Shown: piece after piece, positions 19,567-27,330 of the stretch
How positions within the stretch are numbered: the first letter of the stretch is position 1
Layout: each line of letters opens with the position of its first letter
NCBI RefSeq assembly: GCF_020524005.1
Contig: NZ_JAIVKK010000007.1
Span: 62,001 to 126,000, forward strand
Direction of reading: 5' to 3'
Source: Microbulbifer aggregans
GTDB taxonomy: Bacteria; Pseudomonadota; Gammaproteobacteria; Pseudomonadales; Cellvibrionaceae
Length of the DNA stretch: 64,000 nt
Notes under the pieces: model-generated
What the model was told of the DNA's origin: nothing
The model's database searches: none
The model's input: the letters and a program-made list of their open reading frames with translations, nothing else
Made by a program: the position numbers and the translations under genes

Positions 19567-21104
19567 TTGCCCGCGCCCTCCTCTTGAGCTGCCCGCTGTT
19601 GCAGTGCGTTCCGGGCCTGCTCGCGGTCACAGAAGTGCAGTTTCTCATTTCCGATCAACTGGTAGTCTTCATGCCCTTTACCGGCGATCAAAACCGTATC
19701 GCCGGGCGCAGCATTTTCGATTGCAAAACGAATGGCTTTGGCTCGATCCACTTCAACAGAAACCTGCTTGCTCTCCCCGCGGCCATCCGTACCCTGCAGA
19801 ATGTCGTCTACGATGCTCTGAGGGTTTTCACTCCGGGGGTTGTCACTGGTCACGACCACTCGATCAGCAAGGTCAACGGCAATACTTCCCATAGGTGCAC
19901 GCTTGCCGGAATCCCGATCACCACCACAACCAAACACACACCAGAGGTTGCCGCGGCAATAAGGCCGCGCAGCTTCCAGCGCCGCGCGCAAGGCGTCGGG
20001 AGTGTGGGCGTAATCCACCAGCACACTCACGTCTTCACTACCCGCTACTGCCACGCGCTCCATACGTCCCGGCACTGGCTTGATTTGCGGGAACGCGGCC
20101 AGAATATCCTTCAGAGACATACCCGCAGCGGCAACCGCGGCAACCACAGCCAGAGCATTGTGAATATTGAAGTCGCCGATTAGAGGCGCCTTGAGTTCTC
20201 CCTCGCCCCACGGCGTAATCAAGTGCAGGGAAAAACCATCTTCCAACCGCTTTAAGTCGCGAATTTGCAGATCGCCGTTTTGCAGCCCGTAGGTAATGAC
20301 CTTGAGGCCTCGCAATTTACAGCGCTCAACCAACTGAGCGCCAAAAGGATCATCAATATTGATCACGCCGCGCTTCAGCTTGGGCAGGCCAAACAGTTTT
20401 TCTTTGGCCGCACCGTAGGCGACCATATTGCCGTGGTAATCCAGGTGATCGCGAGACAGGTTGGTAAACATCGCCGTGTCGAAAACCAGACCGTGCACTC
20501 GCCCCTGGGACAGCGAGTGGGAGGAAACCTCCATTGCTGCCGCGCGGGCGCCGGCTTCGTAAAATGCTGCGTAATCCGCCTGCAAGCGCACCGGGTCAGG
20601 CGTGGTTAATCCGGTTTCTACGAGATCCACAGTCCCGTCGTGCCACACCCCATTACCGATAGTGCCCATTACCGCAGCGCGGCCAAAGTGTTGCGCCAGC
20701 AGCTGGGAAGCCAGATAGGCACAGGTGGACTTGCCGTTGGTACCGGTGACCCCCACCAGGTACATAGACTCTGTCGGCTTGCCATAAAAGCGCGCAGAAA
20801 TTTCGCCGATGCGCGCCGCGAGCCCGGGCACCGTAACGACCTGTACGCCATCCCGGATTTCGCTACCGACCGTTTCCCCTTCAGCCAACACCACAGCCGC
20901 ACCGCCGGCGATAGCCGCATCAATGAACTCTCGTCCATCGACCAGGGTTCCACGAATGGCCATAAACACGTCACCCGCTTCCACACGGCGACTATCCAGT
21001 GCAACACCAGACACTGCGATATCCGGAATGCCCGCATAACCGGGAACCAGTTCCATCAGGGAAACACTGCGCTTCTGGGCGCCTGCAATCTGTTGCGAAG
21101 TCAT
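19563..21104 (-). CDS. murE: UDP-MurNAc-L-Ala-D-Glu--meso-diaminopimelate ligase MurE
   Basis: Adds the third stem amino acid. 513 residues. The ATP loop is GVTGTNGKST. The DNPR sequence in TSDNPRSENP marks enzymes that use meso-diaminopimelate, as opposed to lysine, so the peptidoglycan should be the usual Gram-negative type. GCGGDRDSGKR and HTPDALR are further family motifs. It overlaps ftsI and murF by 4 nt each. Confidence 0.97.
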   Translation of the reverse strand: MTSQQIAGAQKRSVSLMELVPGYAGIPDIAVSGVALDSRRVEAGDVFMAIRGTLVDGREFIDAAIAGGAAVVLAEGETVGSEIRDGVQVVTVPGLAARIGEISARFYGKPTESMYLVGVTGTNGKSTCAYLASQLLAQHFGRAAVMGTIGNGVWHDGTVDLVETGLTTPDPVRLQADYAAFYEAGARAAAMEVSSHSLSQGRVHGLVFDTAMFTNLSRDHLDYHGNMVAYGAAKEKLFGLPKLKRGVINIDDPFGAQLVERCKLRGLKVITYGLQNGDLQIRDLKRLEDGFSLHLITPWGEGELKAPLIGDFNIHNALAVVAAVAAAGMSLKDILAAFPQIKPVPGRMERVAVAGSEDVSVLVDYAHTPDALRAALEAARPYCRGNLWCVFGCGGDRDSGKRAPMGSIAVDLADRVVVTSDNPRSENPQSIVDDILQGTDGRGESKQVSVEVDRAKAIRFAIENAAPGDTVLIAGKGHEDYQLIGNEKLHFCDREQARNALQQRAAQEEGAGK

Positions 21105-22867
21105 GACGTGGTACCTCTCTCGTCCAACTGCGTCGCCAGCTGCCGTTCAGCGGGCGCGACTTCCTCCGGCGGCACTTGCAGTAATCGCATAGCGCCGGAC
21201 ATTACCTTGCCAAATACCGGAGCAGCCACTTCGCCGCCGTAGTATTTAGAGTGGCTGGGATCATCAATCACGACCACAGCGGCCAAACGCGCGTTCTGCG
21301 CCGGGACAAATCCTGCAAAGACCGAACGGTAGCGGTTATCCGCATAGCCCCCACTGCCAACCTTGTGCACCGTGCCGGTCTTACCCGCCACCCGGTAGCC
21401 CTCAACAGCGGCCTGCTTTCCAGTACCCCTGGGGCCAATTACTGTCTCCAGCATGGCGGTCACCTGCTGTGCCAGAGCAGGGTCAACCACTTGCTCTGCT
21501 GGCGCCCGACGACTGCTTTTGCCTTTCTCCAAAACCAGAGAAACCGGGCGCTTCTGCCCGGCATTCGCCACCACGCTGTAGGCTTGGGCAAGCTGTACCG
21601 AGTTGACCGTCAGCCCGTAGCCAAAAGCAAAGTTGGCCAATTCAATCGGGTGCCAACGATCCCTTGTGGGGAGAATTCCCGCTGCCTCCCCGGGGAACCC
21701 GCTGCCGACGGCCTCTCCGAGCCCAAGACGGTAGAAAAGTTCACGCAAAGTTTCCGGCTCAAGATCCATAGCCACTTTGGTGATTCCCACCTGGCTGGAC
21801 TTGGTAATAACACTGGTCAAATCCAGCTGGCCATAGTTCACCGGATCTACCAGCGTCTTCCCCGGCAGGCGGATATATCCGGGACTGGTGTTGATCGCCG
21901 TATCCGGCGTGTAACGGCCAGTTTCCAGCGCCGCCAGGGCGGTCAGCGGCTTGATGGTGGAACCCGGTTCAAACTGGTCAATCAAGGCGCGGTTACGCAT
22001 TGCCGACGCCTTCACCCCTTCGCGATTATTGGGGTTGAATGACGGCTGGTTGGCCATGGCCAGCACTTCACCGCTGCGCGTATCCAGAATCACCATAAAA
22101 CCAGACGCCGCGCCATTTTCGGCCACTGCCTTTTTCAGCTCCCGGTACGCCAGGTACTGCAGGCGCATATCAATGGTCAGCTGCAGGTCACGTCCGGGGC
22201 GCGCCTCCTGCTTGACCGCCAGATCCTGTATGGTCCGCCCTTTGAGATCTTTGATTACCTGGCGCTTGCCCGACTCGCCCGCCAGAGACTGCTCAAACGC
22301 AAGCTCCAGCCCTTCCTGACCGCGGTCATCAATATTAGTAAAGCCCAGCAACTGGGCAGTCACTTCACCCGCAGGGTAAAAACGCCGGTATTCCTTCTTG
22401 CTGTAAACCCCCGCGATATCCAGTTCGAGCGCCTGCTGCGCCTGCTCTGGTGTCATATGGCGACGCAGGTACATAAACCCTTTATTACGGTACTTCTCCA
22501 GGCGCTTGGCGAGACGCGACGGTTGTGTCTCCAGAGCCGCGGCCAGATGGCGCAATTGATCAGCGGAGGCCTCTTTCAAGAGCTGCGGGTTTGCCCAGAG
22601 TGTTTGCACAGGGGTACTGACCGCCAGCAGCTCACCATTTCGATCAACGATCGAGCCCCGATAGGCCGCAATCTCTTCGGTTCGAATGGTGCGCGCGCGC
22701 CCCTGATCCTGCAGGAAGCGATATCCGCGGTCCTGCTCCGGCAAGACCTGCAAGCCCGCCAGATGCACCACGAGCGCCAGCGCCAGCAGGCACAGCAGGC
22801 CAGCCACCAGCGCGAAGCGCCAGCGGGCAATACCCGGCTGTTGTTGCTGTTTCTTTACGGCACCCAT
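21101..22867 (-). CDS. ftsI: Septal transpeptidase FtsI (PBP3)
   Basis: Class B penicillin-binding protein of 588 residues. A cytoplasmic start and one membrane helix (about 18-37) lead to the dimerisation domain with RGSIVDRNGELLA, then the transpeptidase domain. The catalytic S303-x-x-K306 is in GSTIKP and K496-T-G-T is in AGKTGT. The middle motif, usually S-x-N (SSN), reads S357-S358-Q359; I checked the codon on the DNA (CAG). The gene starts 126 nt after ftsL, an unusually loose junction for this cluster. Confidence 0.97.
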   Translation of the reverse strand: MGAVKKQQQQPGIARWRFALVAGLLCLLALALVVHLAGLQVLPEQDRGYRFLQDQGRARTIRTEEIAAYRGSIVDRNGELLAVSTPVQTLWANPQLLKEASADQLRHLAAALETQPSRLAKRLEKYRNKGFMYLRRHMTPEQAQQALELDIAGVYSKKEYRRFYPAGEVTAQLLGFTNIDDRGQEGLELAFEQSLAGESGKRQVIKDLKGRTIQDLAVKQEARPGRDLQLTIDMRLQYLAYRELKKAVAENGAASGFMVILDTRSGEVLAMANQPSFNPNNREGVKASAMRNRALIDQFEPGSTIKPLTALAALETGRYTPDTAINTSPGYIRLPGKTLVDPVNYGQLDLTSVITKSSQVGITKVAMDLEPETLRELFYRLGLGEAVGSGFPGEAAGILPTRDRWHPIELANFAFGYGLTVNSVQLAQAYSVVANAGQKRPVSLVLEKGKSSRRAPAEQVVDPALAQQVTAMLETVIGPRGTGKQAAVEGYRVAGKTGTVHKVGSGGYADNRYRSVFAGFVPAQNARLAAVVVIDDPSHSKYYGGEVAAPVFGKVMSGAMRLLQVPPEEVAPAERQLATQLDERGTTS

Positions 22868-22993
22868 GATGACTCACAGTCCTGTTTCATTATTTATATG
22901 CGCCCGTTCCCGGGCGTCTGCCTTCCCTCAGACCACGCGGCCCAAGAGGTCACTCGTCGGCAAATCAACAATCCGACGAAAACTCCAAAGTGT
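22868..22993 (-). other. 126-nt ftsL-ftsI gap with hairpin
   Basis: ftsL and ftsI usually touch or overlap; here 126 nt lie between them. The gap contains a tight hairpin, CGCCCG and CGGGCG around a 4-nt loop (22901-22916). On the minus strand an A/T-rich stretch with TATAAAT follows before the ftsI start. No good -35 accompanies it, so a promoter is only a possibility. Confidence 0.4.
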
Positions 22994-23272
22994 TCACTTG
23001 CGCTGCGAGGAAACCAGAATCCGCTCTGACGGCGATGGCACCCGCATATGCAGCCGCTCTTTAGCAACCTGCTCGATTCGGCTATACGCTGACCAGGCCC
23101 CCCGCTCCAGCAACAGGCGCTCCTGCTCGTAACGCAATTCATCCCGGTGGTGCTGAGCCTGCTCCAGCTGTGCGGTCAGCTCTCGACTGCGCTGGGTGGT
23201 GTGCACCACAGTCAACGCAGACACCATCAGCAACACCCACACGCCACCAAGCGTCCATTTATTTGCACCCAT
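22994..23272 (-). CDS. ftsL: Cell division protein FtsL
   Basis: Small bitopic divisome protein of 92 residues. One membrane helix (about 8-24, WTLGGVWVLLMVSALTVVHT) is followed by a periplasmic leucine-zipper-like coiled coil (about 25-80) that pairs with FtsB and FtsQ. The C-terminal basic end is typical. It starts 6 nt after rsmH. Confidence 0.92.
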   Translation of the reverse strand: MGANKWTLGGVWVLLMVSALTVVHTTQRSRELTAQLEQAQHHRDELRYEQERLLLERGAWSAYSRIEQVAKERLHMRVPSPSERILVSSQRK

Positions 23273-23278
23273 TGCGGA

Positions 23279-24205
23279 TCAGCCCAGCTTTTCCGCCACA
23301 CGCATTACGGCACTGCGCGAACGCACGTTGTCCCCCACTTCCGTGCCGCCCGCCTTTGCCGCTTTCCCGATCGAACGCAACGTCTTGTGTATCTGGCTGT
23401 CCATTACCGGCAACCCCCGGGGCAGCTGTGGCCCACGCTCCTGCTCGCGAATAAATCGTTTCACCATCCGGTCTTCCAGTGAGTGAAAACTGATTACCAC
23501 GAGGCGCCCGCCCGGCTTCAGTAACGCCAGTGACTTCTCCAGTGCCAACTGCAGGTCATCCAACTCACCGTTCACGTGAATGCGGATCGCCTGAAAAACC
23601 CGGGTCGCAGGGTGTTTCCCCTTTTCCCAGGCCGGATTCGCCGCCTTTACCACCTCAGCCAGATCCAACGTGCGCTCGAACGGCTGCTCCACCCGGCGCC
23701 GGACAATCGCCGCCGCCATACGGCGTGCAAACCGCTCCTCACCGTACTCTTTGAATACACGCGCCAGCTCGCCCTCAGACTCGCTGTTGACCCAATCTGC
23801 AGCGCTCATGCCTCGACTGGTGTCCATCCGCATATCCAGAGGGCCATCATTCAGAAAGCTGAACCCTCGCTCAGCCTGATCCAGCTGAGGCGAGGAAACA
23901 CCGAGATCAAGCAGAATCCCACTCACCTCTCCGGCTTTTTCCGCAGCCGCCTGATCCATATCGGCAAAAGAGCCATGCCAGATTTGAAAACGAGCCTCAC
24001 CGGCAAACCGTTCATTGGCGTAGGCAATGGCCTGAGGATCCTTATCCACAGCCAACAATTGCCCGTCGCCGTTGAGACTTTCGAGAATCAGCGCGCTGTG
24101 CCCGCCGCGCCCGAAAGTCCCATCTATATAAAAACCACCCGGATCCACTACCAGGGCATCCACGGCTTCGCGTAACAACACACTGCGATGCAGCTCTTGA
24201 GACAC
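23279..24205 (-). CDS. rsmH: 16S rRNA (cytosine-1402-N4)-methyltransferase RsmH
   Basis: SAM-dependent methyltransferase (MraW) of 308 residues acting on C1402 of 16S rRNA. The SAM-binding [14 protein letters not shown] is near residue 28, and [13 protein letters not shown] and [12 protein letters not shown] are family motifs. Interestingly the partner enzyme for the same nucleotide, RsmI (2'-O-methylation), is also in this window. It lies 25 nt after mraZ. Confidence 0.97.
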   Translation of the reverse strand: MSQELHRSVLLREAVDALVVDPGGFYIDGTFGRGGHSALILESLNGDGQLLAVDKDPQAIAYANERFAGEARFQIWHGSFADMDQAAAEKAGEVSGILLDLGVSSPQLDQAERGFSFLNDGPLDMRMDTSRGMSAADWVNSESEGELARVFKEYGEERFARRMAAAIVRRRVEQPFERTLDLAEVVKAANPAWEKGKHPATRVFQAIRIHVNGELDDLQLALEKSLALLKPGGRLVVISFHSLEDRMVKRFIREQERGPQLPRGLPVMDSQIHKTLRSIGKAAKAGGTEVGDNVRSRSAVMRVAEKLG

Positions 24206-24230
24206 CCCGATCTCCTACAGTTTTAATCGG

Positions 24231-24674
24231 TTACAAAGACAGAGAGGCCATTTCTTCCGGCATCTCTCCGTCACCCTCGCTGTCATCCAACCAGCTCATC
24301 CAGCGATCCTCACTCCAGAGCTCGAGCTTTTTGCCCTGCCCCACGAGCATCAATTTCTTTTCCAGCCCCGCGTATTCCCGCAGGGTCGGCGGGATCAACA
24401 CCCGCCCATTGCCGTCTACCTGCAACTCACAGGCGTAGCCGATCAACAGTCGCTGTGCGCGGCGCGCCACCTTGTTGAAACTGGACAACGCCTCAATCTT
24501 AGGGAGAATTTCACGCCACTGCGCTTCAGGATAGACGAGCAGGCAGCGTTCTTCCGTATGCGCAGTAACTACCAAACGCCCACCGCAATCCTCCAGCAGC
24601 GAGTCCCTGACCCGTGCCGGAATGGCCAGACGCCCTTTCGCGTCCATATTGATTGCATGACTGCCTAGGTACAC
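24231..24674 (-). CDS. mraZ: Transcriptional regulator MraZ
   Basis: First gene of the dcw cluster, 147 residues. It holds two AbrB/SpoVT-like DNA-binding half-domains, seen as [14 protein letters not shown] near residue 10 and [16 protein letters not shown] near residue 90. In E. coli MraZ represses its own promoter by binding direct TGGGN repeats. A matching array of six GTGG repeats lies just upstream here. Confidence 0.96.
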   Translation of the reverse strand: MYLGSHAINMDAKGRLAIPARVRDSLLEDCGGRLVVTAHTEERCLLVYPEAQWREILPKIEALSSFNKVARRAQRLLIGYACELQVDGNGRVLIPPTLREYAGLEKKLMLVGQGKKLELWSEDRWMSWLDDSEGDGEMPEEMASLSL

Positions 24675-24770
24675 GGCGGTAACCAGTTGCGTTTATTGCT
24701 TTGCGACTCAGGCACACCGAGCCGCTCCGATCAAATTTTGTCCCTTGAATCGCCTGCAGTTCGTGAATAT

Positions 24771-24825
24771 CCACTCACTTCCACATCCGCCCCACTAAGA
24801 CCCACAATTTTCCACTTTTCTCCAC
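24771..24825 (-). promoter_or_regulatory. MraZ operator: six phased GTGG repeats
   Basis: On the minus strand GTGG begins six times, with complementary CCAC at 24771, 24781, 24792, 24802, 24812 and 24822. Spacings are 10, 11, 10, 10 and 10 bp, about one helical turn each, and the base after GTGG is A or G. This agrees with the MraZ direct-repeat operator known from E. coli and other bacteria. The array begins around the predicted transcription start, a position suited to repression. Confidence 0.85.
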
Positions 24826-24832
24826 CTTACAC

Positions 24833-24860
24833 ACTATAAATCTGAGATGTTTAAAGTCAA
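24833..24860 (-). promoter_or_regulatory. Sigma-70 promoter of the dcw cluster (mraZp)
   Basis: On the minus strand TTGACT (24855-24860), a 16-bp spacer and TATAGT (24833-24838) form a near-consensus promoter. The expected start is near 24826, giving a leader of about 150 nt before mraZ that begins in the GTGG array. Confidence 0.8.
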
Positions 24861-25240
24861 GGAAATAGGAGCCTTCCCGCAACAAAAAGCCCAGTAATTT
24901 CGCGGGCTGCAGGCGGAGTGATTACATTTCAGACAGAAGAGGTGGTGAATAAATATTCACCAGAGCAAGTACTTACTTTGGCAACCTGACAATTCACTTT
25001 AACTTTTAAGAGAAGGTCTTTGACAACAAAACAAACACGTCAATGTAAGCGGGCACTCACAGGAGGGTGCTACTGCATTGCGCCTGGCAGGGTTAGCGAA
25101 ATACTTTTGACGGGCGGAAATGCGTGACAGGAGATACGACTTAGAACCGTAGGGAATATAAAAATCAACTTTTATTATTTTTCAATGAAGGGATCTCACT
25201 GTAGCTTTGCACCATTATTAAATCGAGCGGGATACCACCC
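24861..25240. other. Divergent intergenic stretch between mraZ promoter and cysH-like gene
   Basis: No gene is visible in these 380 nt. The region is A/T-richer than its surroundings. It holds a candidate plus-strand promoter at 25020-25049 and a TATTAT stretch at 25173-25178 without a matching -35. Confidence 0.5.
25020..25049 (+). promoter_or_regulatory. Candidate promoter of cysH-like gene
   Basis: A perfect -35, TTGACA (25020-25025), is followed after 18 bp by TGTAAG (25044-25049), four of six matches to the -10 consensus. The leader to the ATG would be about 185 nt. The long spacer and weak -10 would suit an activator-dependent promoter, which is an inference only. Confidence 0.4.
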
Positions 25241-25921
25241 ATGGGCTTTACAGCGGGACTTAGCAAGCAGGCAGCAGATCAGGAGCGCACCTTCCACCAT
25301 GGCGCAGACCTGGCGGCCCTGAATGAGCGCTTCAAGAGCAGCAAGCCCAGCGAGATCATGCAATTTACCGTAGCACAGGCGGCCAACCCGGTGGTGTTCA
25401 CCAACTTCCGCCCCCTGGCCATTGCGTTTTTACACCTGATTACTCAGACCAAGCCGGACATTCCAGTCATCTGGGTGGATCACGGCTACAACACCCCGGA
25501 AACCTATCGCCATATCGAACGGGTCATCAAGCTGCTAAACCTGAACCTGCACACCTATTCGCCCAAGATGTCTGCGGCACACTTTAACGCCGTGTACGGA
25601 GGCATCCCCCCTCTCGACACCCCGGAGCACGACTTCTTTTCTCGCACGGTCAAGCTTGAGCCCTTCAATCGCGCAATGCAGGAACTCAAGCCAGATGTAT
25701 GGCTGAACGGAATACGCCATGACCAGAATGCACACCGCAAAGGATTGGATATCTTCACCAAAGGCAACCACGGCACGGTTCGTGTTGCCCCGATGTTCCA
25801 CCTGAAAGAAATTGATGTCGAAGAGTACGTCTACGAAAACGACCTGCCCGACAACGATATCTACTTCGACCCCACCAAAGGCGAAGAACATAGAGAATGC
25901 GGGCTGCTACTGCAGAAATAA
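25241..25921 (+). CDS. Phosphoadenylyl-sulfate reductase family protein (CysH-like, divergent)
   Basis: 226 residues, related to thioredoxin-dependent PAPS reductase. Shared segments include PDIPVIWVDHGYNTPETYRH, LEPFNRAMQELKPDVWLNGIRHDQ and the catalytic-type HRECGL ending with C220. No extra cysteine pairs for an iron-sulfur cluster are present, so it is not the plant/Pseudomonas APS-reductase type. The nucleotide-binding PP-loop region, SSSFG in E. coli, reads FTNFRPLA here, a clear departure. It may still reduce PAPS, or it may have changed substrate. An ATP sulfurylase of the single-chain type lies 18 kb away. Confidence 0.75.
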   Translation: MGFTAGLSKQAADQERTFHHGADLAALNERFKSSKPSEIMQFTVAQAANPVVFTNFRPLAIAFLHLITQTKPDIPVIWVDHGYNTPETYRHIERVIKLLNLNLHTYSPKMSAAHFNAVYGGIPPLDTPEHDFFSRTVKLEPFNRAMQELKPDVWLNGIRHDQNAHRKGLDIFTKGNHGTVRVAPMFHLKEIDVEEYVYENDLPDNDIYFDPTKGEEHRECGLLLQK

Positions 25922-25994
25922 CCGCCTCGGCTGAGCAAAATTGGAACTAGACAGGAAACGTACAAGGAAGTACTGCCAGGGAAGGCATCCGACC

Positions 25995-26012
25995 CGCGGC
26001 GCAAGCGCCGCG
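25995..26012. terminator. Hairpin between cysH-like gene and rnpB
   Basis: Perfect 7-bp stem CGCGGCG and CGCCGCG around CAAG. It lies just beyond the 3' end of the RNase P RNA and after the cysH-like stop, so it could end either transcript, but neither side has a U tract. Confidence 0.35.
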
Positions 26013-26019
26013 ATCGAAT

Positions 26020-26397
<378 letters not shown>

Positions 26398-26452
26398 GCG
26401 AAGAGTAATCACGGCACCAGGGGAATGCAAGCACTGTAACCGCCGGGATTCA

Positions 26453-27295
26453 CTACTTCTGCTCCAGAGACCAGTTGTACAGCGCTTTCTTGTTTACCCC
26501 GGTGATTTCAGCAGCAATGGCGGCAGCCCGCTTGGGGGGCAACTCGCCCATGAGTAATTGCATAACCCGGAGCGACTCAGGGTCTAACTCAGATGTTTTT
26601 TGTGGTTCCGCACCCCGCACCAGAAGTACTATCTCCCCCCGCTGCTGGTTTGGGTCCTCACGCACCCATGTGGATAACTCCGCGAGTGGTGCCAGGTGGA
26701 TTGTCTCGAAGGCTTTGCTGATTTCCCGGGCAATGACCGCCTCGCGTTCTGCCCCGAAAATCTCGGCCATAGCGGAGATCGTATCGGCCACGCGATGCGG
26801 CGCCTCATAGAAAACCATGGTCCGCTCTTCCCCCGCCAGCTTCTGTAAAGCCTTCTCGCGGGCCTGGGACTTCGCCGGCAAGAACCCTTCAAACGTGAAC
26901 CGATCACTGGGGAGACCCGCCGCGGAGAGCGCCGCAACAAAAGCGCAGGCCCCCGGAATCGGCACCACCTGAATACCTCGTTCTCGCGCAACGCGGACCA
27001 ATCGATAGCCCGGATCAGATATGAGCGGTGTTCCAGCGTCAGAGATCAGGGCGACCGTTTTTCCGCCCTCAAGTTGACCGAGCAGCCACTCGGTACGCTG
27101 ATCGTCCGAGTGGTCATGGTAGGCGGCCAGTGGCGTTTCTATGTTGAAATGGGAAAAAAGTCTCTGACTGTGACGGGTGTCTTCCGCCGCAACCAGATCC
27201 GCGGATTGTAGAACTTCAACGGCTCGCGGTACCATATCCGCCAAATTGCCAATGGGTGTAGCGACGATATAAAGCAGCGCTTTATCCGGCCCCAT
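26453..27295 (-). CDS. rsmI: 16S rRNA (cytidine-1402-2'-O)-methyltransferase RsmI
   Basis: 280 residues. A tetrapyrrole-methylase-fold SAM enzyme that 2'-O-methylates C1402 of 16S rRNA. Motifs: LYIVATPIGNLADM at the start, AAEDTRHSQRL, ALISDAGTPLISDPGYRLV and PIPGACAFVAALS. The start has GGAGTG upstream. It diverges from lpoA with only 35 nt between the two start codons; the promoter for lpoA appears to lie inside this gene's first codons. Confidence 0.96.
   Translation of the reverse strand: MGPDKALLYIVATPIGNLADMVPRAVEVLQSADLVAAEDTRHSQRLFSHFNIETPLAAYHDHSDDQRTEWLLGQLEGGKTVALISDAGTPLISDPGYRLVRVARERGIQVVPIPGACAFVAALSAAGLPSDRFTFEGFLPAKSQAREKALQKLAGEERTMVFYEAPHRVADTISAMAEIFGAEREAVIAREISKAFETIHLAPLAELSTWVREDPNQQRGEIVLLVRGAEPQKTSELDPESLRVMQLLMGELPPKRAAAIAAEITGVNKKALYNWSLEQK
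27246..27273 (+). promoter_or_regulatory. Predicted lpoA promoter inside rsmI
   Basis: On the plus strand TTGCCA (27246-27251), a 16-bp spacer and TATAAA (27268-27273) form a good sigma-70 promoter. It overlaps the first codons of rsmI on the other strand. Transcription would begin near 27280, about 50 nt before the lpoA ATG. Confidence 0.6.
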
Positions 27296-27330
27296 AGTTC
27301 ACTCCAAAATAAGTTTTGTGGGAGAAGAAT

